Assembly: GCF_014647315.1 (NCBI RefSeq)
Contig: NZ_BMOY01000014.1
Span: 1-59,360, forward strand
Source of the DNA: Paenalicyclobacillus cellulosilyticus
Lineage (GTDB): Bacteria; Bacillota; Bacilli; Alicyclobacillales; Alicyclobacillaceae
DNA: 59,360 nt
Direction of reading: 5' to 3'
The first letter of the stretch is position 1, and the number at the start of each line of letters is the position of its first letter. Of this stretch, positions 18,953-27,983 are shown piece after piece. The notes beneath the pieces were generated by a model that saw nothing but the letters and a program-made list of their open reading frames with translations, did no database searches and was not told the DNA's origin. The position numbers and the translations under genes were made by a program.

Positions 18953-20098
18953 ATGGACAATGTCTGGTTGACGGCATGGGTTTGGATGGGGTTGGCTTTG
19001 TTGGCCAGTCTGCTCTCCCTGCGTCTCGGGGTGTCGGTGGCGCTGATGGAGATCTTGATCGGCATGGCGGCGGGAAACATCTGGCATCTCCAGCCGAATG
19101 TTTGGATCAACTTTCTGGCCAGTTTCGGTTCGTTGTTGCTCACGTTTTTGGCCGGTTCGGAAATCGATCCGCACGCGTTCCGCAAACATTGGCGAGCCAG
19201 CGTCGTGATCGGCGTGGCGTCGTTTTTATTGCCGTTTCTCGGAGCCTTGGCTTATGCGTACTTCGTGGCCGGATGGTCGTTGGCGTCCGCCAAGCTGGCG
19301 GGCATTGCCCTCTCCACCACGTCGGTCGCGGTGGTGTACGCCGTGATGGTCGAGACCGGTCTCAACCGCACGGACATCGGCAAAGCCATCCTGGCGGCAT
19401 GTTTCGTCACTGATCTCGGAACCGTCCTGGCTCTGGGGATCCTGTTCGCCGGCTTCTCACCGTGGATGCTGGGATTCATCGCGGTCACGGTGGTGGTATT
19501 GCCGCTGCTGCCGCGTGTCTGTGGCTGGGGCTTTCGGCGGTTGGGCGGCAAGACGCAGGAGGTGGAGATGAAAGGCGTTTTCCTCATCCTCTTTGGTCTT
19601 GGCGCGCTGGCGACCGCGGCGGGGAGCGAGGCGGTATTACCTGCCTATCTGGCGGGGTTGGTCTTGGCCGGTACGTTGTTGCGGTATCCTGAGGTGGCCC
19701 GGCGGTTGCGCAGCTTGGCCTTTGCGCTCTTGACGCCGTTTTACTTTCTCAAAGCGGGTCTGTATGTGTCGCTGCCGGACGTGTGGCACAACGCATGGCT
19801 CATCCTCATCTTCTTCGGCGTCAAAATGGTCACCAAAATCATGGGCGTCCGCCCACTCGCTTCCATGTTGGGTTATGCGGCCCGCGAAGCCAACTACACC
19901 ACGCTGCTGATGGCCACAGGACTCACCTTCGGCACGATTTCATCCTTATATGGGCTGAGCCACCATATCATCACGCAGGCGCAGTACACCGTGCTGGTGA
20001 CGGTGGTGATCTTGAGCGCGTTGGTGCCTACCATGGTGGCTCAGACATGGTTTCAACCGCGGAGCCGTGTGGATGCTGCCATCGAGCCGCGGGGATGA
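18953..20098 (+). CDS. Cation/proton antiporter, CPA2/Kef-like
   Basis: A 381-residue membrane protein of the monovalent cation:proton antiporter family, with about 11-12 hydrophobic segments. The N-terminal part, LLSLRLGVSVALMEILIGM, and the FVTDLGTVLALGILF segment (Thr-Asp in a membrane helix) are typical of CPA2 exchangers. There is no C-terminal TrkA-N domain, so it is a core-only form. AGGAGGG lies 6 bp before the ATG. The riboswitch-like leader upstream suggests fluoride-induced expression, with a role in ion or pH homeostasis during fluoride stress. Its stop codon lies only 3 bp from the leader-distal end of array 3. Confidence 0.85.
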   Translation: MDNVWLTAWVWMGLALLASLLSLRLGVSVALMEILIGMAAGNIWHLQPNVWINFLASFGSLLLTFLAGSEIDPHAFRKHWRASVVIGVASFLLPFLGALAYAYFVAGWSLASAKLAGIALSTTSVAVVYAVMVETGLNRTDIGKAILAACFVTDLGTVLALGILFAGFSPWMLGFIAVTVVVLPLLPRVCGWGFRRLGGKTQEVEMKGVFLILFGLGALATAAGSEAVLPAYLAGLVLAGTLLRYPEVARRLRSLAFALLTPFYFLKAGLYVSLPDVWHNAWLILIFFGVKMVTKIMGVRPLASMLGYAAREANYTTLLMATGLTFGTISSLYGLSHHIITQAQYTVLVTVVILSALVPTMVAQTWFQPRSRVDAAIEPRG

Positions 20099-20101
20099 CC
20101 A

Positions 20102-22266
20102 CTTCAATGGGGCCGCGGACATCGTCCGCGGATCAACGGTGCTGAGCGCCGACGCGCCGACCAAGCACGGGCTGCTTCAATGGGGCCGCGGACATCGTCC
20201 GCGGATCAACCATGGGGGACAGGCAGTGGACCGATTGTCGGATCGAGCTTCAATGGGGCCGCGGACTTCGTCCGCGGATCAACACGAAGCCGAGAAGTCC
20301 CGTAAGGAGGATGGAAAGAAAGCTTCAATGGGGCCGCGGACATCGTCCGCGGATCAACGGAAGGAGCGGCACTATCCCGGGCGCCCGATCCTGGTGAGCT
20401 TCAATGGGGCCGCGGACATCGTCCGCGGATCAACCGTGTATAACAGTGTTGGGATCGGCGTCTTGCAACATGCTTCAATGGGGCCGCGGACATCGTCCGC
20501 GGATCAACATGCCAATCAACAGAATGCGTACAACGACATCAAGACGCTTCAATGGGGCCGCGGACATCGTCCGCGGATCAACGCACAGTAGCTTTTTCCA
20601 CTACCAACAGGCCCATGGTGCTTCAATGGGGCCGCGGACTTCGTCCGCGGATCAACTTTTATCAGATCCCTTCTGTGAGGAGTGGTTCTACGCTTCAATG
20701 GGGCCGCGGACTTCGTCCGCGGATCAACAGCTTCCGCGAACTGCAATGCCAAGTCCTCAACCGTTGCTTCAATGGGGCCGCGGACTTCGTCCGCGGATCA
20801 ACCCATTAACAGACACTTGACGACCGTCATAAGAAAGCTTCAATGGGGCCGCGGACTTCGTCCGCGGATCAACCGGGTGTCACTACCTCCGGGTCCGGCT
20901 GCCAGACGACGCTTCAATGGGGCCGCGGACTTCGTCCGCGGATCAACCCATTAACAGACACTTGACGACCGTCATAAGAAAGCTTCAATGGGGCCGCGGA
21001 CTTCGTCCGCGGATCAACCGGGTGTCACTACCTCCGGGTCCGGCTGCCAGACGACGCTTCAATGGGGCCGCGGACTTCGTCCGCGGATCAACCCATTAAC
21101 AGACACTTGACGACCGTCATAAGAAAGCTTCAATGGGGCCGCGGACTTCGTCCGCGGATCAACTTCACGAAGGAGGAAGACTTTTCCTTGCGTTCCAAAC
21201 GGGCTTCAATGGGGCCGCGGACTTCGTCCGCGGATCAACGATGTTTTTGCGACGTTTGAAGCCGCGCGCAATCGCGTGCTTCAATGGGGCCGCGGACTTC
21301 GTCCGCGGATCAACGAGACGGACGTGATGGTTCTGTCGATCTACTACAGGCTTCAATGGGGCCGCGGACTTCGTCCGCGGATCAACGACGGCCCATCCAT
21401 CGCCAGCTTATTGAGCACCTCGCTTCAATGGGGCCGCGGACTTCGTCCGCGGATCAACCCAGAGATTTTTCAAGCGAGAGTAAATCGCTTCTTAGCTTCA
21501 ATGGGGCCGCGGACTTCGTCCGCGGATCAACGGAAGGGACGGCCTGCCGGCCGCCCGCCCGGCCTTCGCTTCAATGGGGCCGCGGACTTCGTCCGCGGAT
21601 CAACGCCGCCTGAGATGGGACAAGCAGAGAGGTGGTGAACGCTTCAATGGGGCCGCGGACTTCGTCCGCGGATCAACGCAGAAGAGGGGGTCCAAAGCGT
21701 CAGTCAGTGGCCGGGGCTTCAATGGGGCCGCGGACTTCGTCCGCGGATCAACGTAAGCTCCTCGCCAAAATCACAAGGTTCTACGAGAAGCTTCAATGGG
21801 GCCGCGGACTTCGTCCGCGGATCAACGCCTGAGTAGCGAGGATCCTTGCTTACCTCTTGGACGCTTCAATGGGGCCGCGGACTTCGTCCGCGGATCAACG
21901 TTCGTCAAACCGACCATAACGCGACGGTTTGAAGTGCTTCAATGGGGCCGCGGACTTCGTCCGCGGATCAACGCCATCGAACTCTTGTCGAAGAAGAATA
22001 AGCAAGGAGCTTCAATGGGGCCGCGGACTTCGTCCGCGGATCAACGAAGCTTGGCAGTAGGGATGCCGAGTTTCTCAGACAGCTTCAATGGGGCCGCGGA
22101 CTTCGTCCGCGGATCAACGCCGCTTGGGGACATCTCTCCGCAGTTGAGCACCGTGCTTCAATGGGGCCGCGGACTTCGTCCGCGGATCAACTCCCGCCGG
22201 AATCACGGAGCTACCTGGCGGCAAGTAGAGCTTCAATGGGGCCGCGGACTTCGTCCGCGGATCAAC
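20102..22266 (-). CRISPR. Type I-G CRISPR array, 30 repeats
   Basis: Thirty repeats of 37 bp (36 in the first) separate 29 spacers, mostly 34-39 bp. On the plus strand each starts GCTTCAATGGGGCC and ends CCGCGGATCAAC. The stem is CCGCGGAC/GTCCGCGG with a three-base loop. The loop is ATC in repeats 1, 2 and 4-7 and TTC in repeat 3 and repeats 8-30. As in array 2, the ATTGAAGC end and the leader on the right mean leftward transcription. The leftmost repeat lacks the first G. Repeats differ from array 2 at the loop and at GATCAAC versus GAGCAAC. Spacers 10-14 are a tandem duplication. Confidence 0.97.
20803..21126 (-). repeat. Tandem duplication of a two-spacer block in array 3
   Basis: Spacers 10, 12 and 14 are identical (starting CCATTAACAGACACTTG), and spacers 11 and 13 are identical (starting CGGGTGTCACTACC). 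The repeating unit is 145 bp. It arose by unequal recombination between repeats, not by new acquisition. Confidence 0.95.
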
Positions 22267-22462
22267 GCCTCCCGATCCAGCCCAGTCACGACGCGGAATC
22301 TCAGCCGATTTCCGCGAACCCCCCAAGAACACATGCCCTTCAACTGCTGCAGACGTCCTCATTGTACCCGCTCCATGGCGAAAAATCCAGACATCTCACG
22401 CGTTCCCGGGTTTCCGCGAAACCCCCGGGGTTTCGCCGTCACTGGGGGTTCGCGCAGGAAAC
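22267..22462 (-). promoter_or_regulatory. CRISPR leader of array 3
   Basis: Closely similar to the leader of array 2. The minus-strand -10 TACAAT (22361-22366) again lies 95 bp from the first repeat, the imperfect dyad GCGGAAT...TTTCCGC lies next to the array, and a longer block GGTTTCCGC/GCGAAACC with CCCCCGGGG follows. Similarity fades near 22460. Confidence 0.85.
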
Positions 22463-22554
22463 TTGCTGGACACCGCCAGTGTGCGCAGATCCGCAAACCC
22501 GCTGCCTCCGATGCCCCGGTGCTTGCACAAGAGCCATCGTCTGCGTCAACCCTC

Positions 22555-22604
22555 GCGCCTCAAAACTCCCGCGCCTCAAAACTCCTGCTCCTCAAAATTC
22601 CTGC
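22555..22604. repeat. Short tandem repeat, about 16-bp unit
   Basis: Three successive copies of a unit like GCGCCTCAAAACTCC lie between leader 3 and the holin-like gene. They probably arose by replication slippage. No function can be inferred. Confidence 0.6.
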
Positions 22605-22607
22605 TCT

Positions 22608-22943
22608 TCATCGTGCCAATCGGTGCAACACCCCGCCAATCACGCTGGTCAACAGTGCGCCGACCAGTGCAGCCAAGAAACCGTGCACGACAAACCCGGG
22701 CGTCAACGCCGCCGCGAGCCAAAAGCACAAGGCGTTGATCACGAACGTGAACAGGCCGAACGTCAGCACGGTGATGGGCAGCGACACAATCCGCAGCAAG
22801 CTGCCGACAAACGTGTTGACCACGCCGAGGATGAGCGCCGCCACGATGGCGCTCAACACCCCGTGTACCTCAATCCCCGGCAGAATGGCCGCGACAATCA
22901 AAAGCGCCACCGCGTTCAGCAACAACCGGACGATCCAATGCAT
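22608..22943 (-). CDS. YvlD/phage-holin-4-like small membrane protein
   Basis: A 111-residue protein with four hydrophobic segments, beginning MHWIVRLLLNAVALLIVAAI and containing LGVVNTFVGSLLRIVSLPI, the pattern of the YvlD / phage holin family 4 superfamily. Chromosomal members are common in Bacillota and are not evidence of a prophage. AGGAGGTGA lies 5 bp before the ATG. Function in envelope stress has been suggested for relatives but cannot be read here. Confidence 0.85.
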   Translation of the reverse strand: MHWIVRLLLNAVALLIVAAILPGIEVHGVLSAIVAALILGVVNTFVGSLLRIVSLPITVLTFGLFTFVINALCFWLAAALTPGFVVHGFLAALVGALLTSVIGGVLHRLAR

Positions 22944-23038
22944 CGTTTCACCTCCTTCTCCATCTCCTCTAACTCCTCTAACACCTCTAACTCCTTTCGT
23001 GATGTTCCAGCTCCCTTTTTGATCTTCCGTTTCGAACT

Positions 23039-24895
23039 TCACTTGACGAGCCACCGCTCGAGAAACGCCGCGATGGCGCCGTACGCCCGCACCCGGTTCG
23101 CCAGCTTCACTACACCGTGCCCCTCGTCCTCGAACCGGATGTACTCCACCGGATGGTTCCGCGCCCGCAGGGCTTCCACCATTTGTTCGGCTTCGCTCAC
23201 AGGCACGCGCGGATCGTTCGCGCCATGGATGATGAGCATCGGCGCGCGGATCTTGTCGACGTGGTGGATGGGCGAGATGGTGTCGAAAAACTCGCCGTCC
23301 TCCTCGATGGTTCCGTACTCTGCCTCGCGCAGGTGGCGCCGGTACGGGCTGGTGTTTTGGATGAACGTGCGCAGGTTGGCGATGCCGACGATGTCCACCC
23401 CGGCCGCCCACAGGTCTGGGTAGTGGGTGACGGCGGCCAGCACCATGAACCCCCCGTACGATCCGCCCATCACCGCAATGGCGTCGCGCCGCGCGTCGCC
23501 GTGCGCGCAGAGCCAGTCGACGCTCGCGGCGAGATCGGCGACCGAGTCCATGCGCTTGCGGACGTCGTCCAGGTGGACGTAGGTGCGGCCGTAGCCGGTG
23601 CTGCCGCGCACGTTGGGCACGAACACCGCAAACCCGCGCTGGACGAAGTACTGGATGACGCTGTTGAACGCATTTCGGCTCTGCGACTCGGGCCCGCCGT
23701 GGACGAAAACGACCACCGGATACGGTCCGGGGTGCTTGGGCCGGTAGTAGAACGCCGGGATCTGCAGGCCGTCGAACGACGGGTAGTGCACCAACTCCGG
23801 TGCCACGAACGTCTCGGCCGGCACACCGGAGATGGACGCATACGTGATGCGGCGGGCGGACCAAGCATGCTGGGCGCCCTCTTCTTCGCCGCCGCTTGCC
23901 GCGGCGCCCGTCAGCGCCATTTCCCACACCTCGGTCGCGTGCAACGGGCTGGAGAGGGTGAGGGCCATCCGGGGCGCCATGGGATGCCACGCTGCATCGA
24001 GGACGACACCGGGCGGCAAATCCGCCGCGGTCCACGAGCCACCCTCCGCCGTCATGCCGTCATCCGTCAACCGGTGCACATACCACCGCGACGTGCCGTC
24101 CTCGTTGCGGGCATATGCCAGCCAGGCGCCGTCGCGGGAGACGGCGAGGCACTCCGCGTCCCAATCGTCCGCCGTCAACCAGGTCCACGCGCGGGACGCC
24201 AAGTCCAGGCGGGCGACGCGGCCATACTCGCTCTGCCAGTCCGACACGACGTACAACCAGCGGCCATTGGGATGAAAGCAGGGTTCCCTGAATTGCGCAT
24301 CCCCGGTATGCGGGGTGAGCAGGCTGATCTCGCCCGTCGCCAGGTCGAGCAGGAACAGGTCGTGATTCAGGTTGCTGTACATCCGGGAAATGAGGACCGC
24401 TTTCCCGTCCGGGCTGAATGGTCCGGCAAAATTCGTGTCGTCGCTCACCCACACCGCCTGATGCGTGTCGGTTTCCAGGTCGTACACGTACACGTCGAAG
24501 TGGCGGCCGTCGCGCCGGTTGCTGCTGTACACCATCCGCCGCCCGTCCGGCGACCAGCCGCCGAAGACGTGCATGGTGCGCGGGTCGTCGGTGAGGCGCC
24601 GCAGGCCGAGTCCGTACGCGTCCGCCAAAAACAGCTGCGCGTTCTCGCTGCCGCCCTCGTCCGCCGCGATGCACAACCGCGGCGCCGCAGGGCTTGGCGC
24701 CACGCGCAGGACGCGATCGCCAAAAAACGTCACCTGCCGCGGCCACGGCGTGCCTTCATCCTGCGCCCAGACCTGCGGTGTGCCGGTGATGTTGGATAGA
24801 AAGTAGAGCGTCCGGCCGTCGTGGCTGTAAGCGGGCGCTTGCGCAAAGCGAATCTCCATGTACCGCTCTATCCCGATGCGTCCCGCTGGTTGCAC
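23039..24895 (-). CDS. S9-family prolyl oligopeptidase-like peptidase
   Basis: A 618-residue serine peptidase of family S9 (acylaminoacyl-peptidase type). The N-terminal two thirds form a WD40/TolB-like beta-propeller with repeated motifs such as YSHDGRTLYFLSN and WSPDGRRMVYSSN. The C-terminal alpha/beta-hydrolase holds the catalytic triad: Ser479 in GGSYGG, Asp in HGANDPRV (about 560) and His in DEGHGV (about 590). It probably cleaves short peptides in the cytoplasm; no signal peptide is seen. GTG at 24895 is favoured, with GGGAGTGA upstream; another GTG lies three codons earlier. Confidence 0.92.
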   Translation of the reverse strand: MQPAGRIGIERYMEIRFAQAPAYSHDGRTLYFLSNITGTPQVWAQDEGTPWPRQVTFFGDRVLRVAPSPAAPRLCIAADEGGSENAQLFLADAYGLGLRRLTDDPRTMHVFGGWSPDGRRMVYSSNRRDGRHFDVYVYDLETDTHQAVWVSDDTNFAGPFSPDGKAVLISRMYSNLNHDLFLLDLATGEISLLTPHTGDAQFREPCFHPNGRWLYVVSDWQSEYGRVARLDLASRAWTWLTADDWDAECLAVSRDGAWLAYARNEDGTSRWYVHRLTDDGMTAEGGSWTAADLPPGVVLDAAWHPMAPRMALTLSSPLHATEVWEMALTGAAASGGEEEGAQHAWSARRITYASISGVPAETFVAPELVHYPSFDGLQIPAFYYRPKHPGPYPVVVFVHGGPESQSRNAFNSVIQYFVQRGFAVFVPNVRGSTGYGRTYVHLDDVRKRMDSVADLAASVDWLCAHGDARRDAIAVMGGSYGGFMVLAAVTHYPDLWAAGVDIVGIANLRTFIQNTSPYRRHLREAEYGTIEEDGEFFDTISPIHHVDKIRAPMLIIHGANDPRVPVSEAEQMVEALRARNHPVEYIRFEDEGHGVVKLANRVRAYGAIAAFLERWLVK

Positions 24896-24999
24896 GCGAC
24901 TCACTCCCTGTGGTGGCGAACGTGCGTTGTCGAAAGTCGAACCTTTCAGTATGATGAAGTCAAATCTGCTCGACGGTTTGGTAGAAGGGGAGGATGGAC

Positions 25000-25200
25000 A
25001 TGCCTTCCGCCGTCTGCCCGCACTGCAACGAACGGGCGTATTCGAGCGCCGAGTTCGACCGGCCGTGGACCTGCCCGACGTGCGGCGAGATTGTGATACC
25101 GGACGACCCGAGCCTGATGGACAAGGTCGACGCCATCATCGAGCAGTACACCCGCTTCTGGCTGCGCGATCCGCAGGAAGCCGAAGTCGACACGCCTTAA
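25000..25200 (+). CDS. Small zinc-ribbon protein
   Basis: A 66-residue protein with two CxxC knuckles (CPHC near residue 6 and CPTC near residue 26) spaced as in zinc ribbons, followed by an acidic helical tail. AAGGGGAGG lies 6 bp before the ATG at 25000, which is preferred over the ATG two codons earlier. No specific family is recognised. It diverges from the S9 peptidase gene. Confidence 0.7.
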   Translation: MPSAVCPHCNERAYSSAEFDRPWTCPTCGEIVIPDDPSLMDKVDAIIEQYTRFWLRDPQEAEVDTP

Positions 25201-25203
25201 CCC

Positions 25204-25258
25204 CGCCACGGTGCGCCGTGCCTGTTGCCGCATCAGAGCGCCTGCATGCACCGTGGCG
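25204..25258. terminator. Hairpin after zinc-ribbon gene, possible terminator
   Basis: CGCCACGGTGC (25204-25214) and GCACCGTGGCG (25248-25258) form a perfect 11-bp inverted repeat with a 33-base loop, beginning 3 bp after the stop codon. No T-run follows on either side, so a role as terminator is uncertain. Confidence 0.35.
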
Positions 25259-25380
25259 CCCGCACGCGCGCGTTTGTCCCCCTTGCGGTCGCGGCGGCAC
25301 GGCGCCAACCGCGATGCTGCCCGCTTCCGGCCGCCTCCGGCCATGTACGGCTCGTTCGCCTGGTTCCTCGCGGCTCGCTG

Positions 25381-25593
25381 TTATGCGGCGACGGGCGGCG
25401 GAGCATACAGCGAGCTGGTGGCGAGGAAGACGACCCCGATGACCGCCCCGATGACCAACAGCCCGGCCAATTGGCGTTTCGTCGGCCGCCGGCCTTCCGC
25501 ACCCGGCCGGATGGTGTACAAGAACGCAAAGCAGACGGCGATTCCGACGACAAACAATGCATTGAGCACGTGATGCAAAGAGGGGCACCTCAC
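25381..25593 (-). CDS. Small hypothetical membrane protein
   Basis: A 70-residue reading frame with two predicted membrane helices (LFVVGIAVCFAFLYTI and LLVIGAVIGVVFLATSSL) separated by a basic loop, GRRPTKRQ. Start choice is unclear: GTG at 25593 or a downstream TTG. The hydrophobic pattern supports a real gene, but no family is recognised. It converges with the zinc-ribbon gene. Confidence 0.5.
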   Translation of the reverse strand: MRCPSLHHVLNALFVVGIAVCFAFLYTIRPGAEGRRPTKRQLAGLLVIGAVIGVVFLATSSLYAPPPVAA

Positions 25594-25812
25594 TATGGGG
25601 TTTGACCCGACGGTTTGCCCGGCGGGACACCCGGATGAACGGCGTTCACGTCCGCGCCCGCCGGGGTGCGGCTGCGTTCAGCCCTATTGTGCCATATTTC
25701 CGCGCGCGCGGACACCTCTTGACACGCGGCTTGCACCTGCGGCAAGCACGCCGCATAGCATGCATCCGACAGGCTCAGGTGGGCGTTCGCCCAACGGGAG
25801 GGAACGGACGGG

Positions 25813-26649
25813 ATGGCACGCGCGGCGGAATCTGAATGGTGCAACCTCTCCGTCGGCATCTGGAACGGGGCCGAAACGGCAGGCGGCGGGCGCCTGTTGT
25901 ACCGAGTATTGGTGGACGAGGCGTTGCGATCTGGCGTCGCCGGCGCCACGGTCTGGACGGGCGTGGAAGGCGGGCGGGCGACACGCGCCTTTCGCACGGT
26001 CGAGAACGAAGTGGCGTCGAACGAGCTGCCCATCTGGATGGAGATCATGGACCGCTGGGAGAGGGTGCAGGCATGGCTCCCGGAGGTCGCACGCCTGCTA
26101 AGGGGGCGAGGTGTGCTGGTATGGCAACCGGTGGTCCGGGGGGAGGCACGGGACAGGATGCACAACGGTCAGGATCCGGCGCGGGAGCATACGCCCCGGC
26201 CGGCAGGGGGGCCGCAGGCTGCGGCAGGTGCGGGGGCAACGGAATCGCACGGGTCGGACGTGCCGCCGCTCACCGCCGCTGCGCCGGCAGGCGACGAGCT
26301 GGATCAGATGGCCCGTGCGTGCGGGCTGCCGGTGTTGTCAGGGCTGGAAGTGCGGGTCTACACGGTGGAAAACGCGCAGCGGGCAGGCCGGCCGGTCTAT
26401 CAGGCGGCGGCCGATGTCCTGCGCCAGTACCAGATCCTGTGGATTGCCACGTTCCGCGGGGTCTGCGGCTTTGGTGCGCGCCGCAAGCTCAACCGCCCGC
26501 GCCTGTTTCAGCCGGCGGCGGTGCCGGTGATGGTGACGGCGCTGGACCGGGCCGACAAGGTGGCGCGGGCGTTGCCGGCGTTGCAGGACGTACTTCAGGG
26601 CGACGGCATGTTGGCGATCACGCCGGTCTACCTGTGCACGCCGCGGTAA
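25813..26649 (+). CDS. Tandem DUF190 (PII-like) protein
   Basis: A 278-residue protein with two DUF190 domains. The first, about residues 10-110, has GGGRLLYRVLVDEALRSGVAGATVW. The second, about residues 175-275, has RPVYQAAADVLRQYQILWIATF. An Ala/Gly/Pro-rich linker joins them. DUF190 proteins are PII-like and are often encoded near CrcB fluoride channels, so a regulatory role is likely. The second copy looks more divergent. GGAGGGAA lies 8 bp before the ATG. The 3' end overlaps the convergent membrane gene by 22 bp. Confidence 0.8.
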   Translation: MARAAESEWCNLSVGIWNGAETAGGGRLLYRVLVDEALRSGVAGATVWTGVEGGRATRAFRTVENEVASNELPIWMEIMDRWERVQAWLPEVARLLRGRGVLVWQPVVRGEARDRMHNGQDPAREHTPRPAGGPQAAAGAGATESHGSDVPPLTAAAPAGDELDQMARACGLPVLSGLEVRVYTVENAQRAGRPVYQAAADVLRQYQILWIATFRGVCGFGARRKLNRPRLFQPAAVPVMVTALDRADKVARALPALQDVLQGDGMLAITPVYLCTPR

Positions 26650-27428
26650 CTTTCGCCGGTCTGCGCTGCCTCGCGCGTGTCCTCGGTCCAGCGTGCCGCG
26701 TACAGGTAGCGGGTGATGACGAGGTGGCGCAGCCAAGTCATCGCGGCGCAGTACAGCAGGCTGACGCCGAGGACGGTGAGCGGATGGAGCATGCCGGCCG
26801 CGGTGGTGGCGGCGCTGGTGACGAGCAGGATGGCAAGTCCGTACGGCCACAGCCCGGGCAGGGCGACGGCCCATGCCGCCAAGGCTTTGCGCAAGGCGCC
26901 GCCAAAGGAGAGATGTCCTTCGGCGACCAGCGCCACGTCGCCGAACAAGAGGGCGAACTTGGCCACCAGATAGAGCACGGTGAACACGCGGCCGGCGGCG
27001 GCCCACAAGACGGTGGTGTTGGCCGTAAACAGGGCCGCCAAGTCCCACAACACCATCCAGACGAGCAGACGGACGAATCCGCGCAGGCCATCGGCCAGGA
27101 ACGTCCGCGGGTTCACCGGCCAGCAGAGGTTGGCGCGCACCATGGCGCCCAGGTATCCGGCGGACAGCACCGCTTGGAGGATCAGCACCAGGAACGGGAC
27201 GAACCACGGGGTCTGCGCCGCATCCGGGCGTACCACCGACCAGAGCGACGGCATCCCCACCGGCAGATCGAGGGTGGCCAACAGGGTGCCCGGCCTTGCC
27301 AGTTCGGTGTGGTTCAGATACAAATACAACCAGGACAAGCCGCTCCATGCACAGGCCGTGGCGGTCAGCGCGGCCATCGTGCGCCAGAAGCGGGCGGTGG
27401 CACCATCCGGGAGCGAAGATTCTGTCAT
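26628..27428 (-). CDS. Hypothetical multi-pass membrane protein
   Basis: A 266-residue protein with about six hydrophobic segments, for instance FVPFLVLILQAVLSAGYLGA and VFTVLYLVAKFALLFGDVAL. AAGGAG lies 6 bp before the ATG. It lacks motifs of known transporters. The arrangement is similar to uncharacterised membrane proteins found in Bacillota, but I cannot name the family. Its last 22 bp overlap the end of the DUF190 gene on the other strand. Confidence 0.7.
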   Translation of the reverse strand: MTESSLPDGATARFWRTMAALTATACAWSGLSWLYLYLNHTELARPGTLLATLDLPVGMPSLWSVVRPDAAQTPWFVPFLVLILQAVLSAGYLGAMVRANLCWPVNPRTFLADGLRGFVRLLVWMVLWDLAALFTANTTVLWAAAGRVFTVLYLVAKFALLFGDVALVAEGHLSFGGALRKALAAWAVALPGLWPYGLAILLVTSAATTAAGMLHPLTVLGVSLLYCAAMTWLRHLVITRYLYAARWTEDTREAAQTGESYRGVHR

Positions 27429-27523
27429 GGCAGACTCCTTTCTCCGGCCAAGGGGTCATTCCCATTCTACCGGGCCGAACGGAAGGACGGCAACACCGAA
27501 TGTCTGCGGAAGGGGAGACGGGC

Positions 27524-27931
27524 GTGATCCTCGGCATGGGGACGGATGTGGTGGAGATTCACCGCATCCGGCAAGCGTACGAACGCTACGGAGAGAGGCT
27601 GTTGTTGCGCGTGCTCGCCCCCGGCGAGCTGGCCGCGGCGGCGAGGATGGTGGAACCGCGGCGCATCGAATATCTCGCCGGCCGCTTCGCCGCGAAGGAA
27701 GCGCTGGCCAAGGCGGCGGGGATGGGCCTTGGCCGTCTGCGCATGGCGGCGGTGGAGGTGCGCTTGACGCCGTCCGGGCTGACCGCTGTCTGGCTCGACG
27801 CGGGGATGGCGCAGGCGTTCGCCGGCGAGGCGTGGCATGTCTCCATCGCGCACGGGCGGACGGTGGCGGTCGCCACCGCCATCCGGGAACGCCGGGACGG
27901 TGCGGAGACATCCGGCCGGGCCCGTACATAA
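27524..27931 (+). CDS. acpS: Holo-[acyl-carrier-protein] synthase
   Basis: A 135-residue AcpS, which transfers 4'-phosphopantetheine from CoA to acyl carrier protein in fatty acid synthesis. The magnesium-binding motifs are GMGTDVVEIHRI at the N terminus and GRFAAKEALAKA near residue 50. GTG at 27524, with GGGGAG 6 bp upstream, gives the standard family start; an ATG at 27500 would add eight residues without a good binding site. It heads the acpS-nnr-ydcC-alr-endoAI-endoA cluster known in Bacillus. Confidence 0.93.
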   Translation: MILGMGTDVVEIHRIRQAYERYGERLLLRVLAPGELAAAARMVEPRRIEYLAGRFAAKEALAKAAGMGLGRLRMAAVEVRLTPSGLTAVWLDAGMAQAFAGEAWHVSIAHGRTVAVATAIRERRDGAETSGRART

Positions 27932-27983
27932 TCGCCGGACGAGCAGAATATACGTATAGCAATCCTCGGGGAGGGTACCGCGC

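Noticed and set aside
22608..22943. Prophage remnant suggested by holin-family similarity.
   Set aside because: No other phage gene is near, and YvlD-type chromosomal proteins share this similarity.
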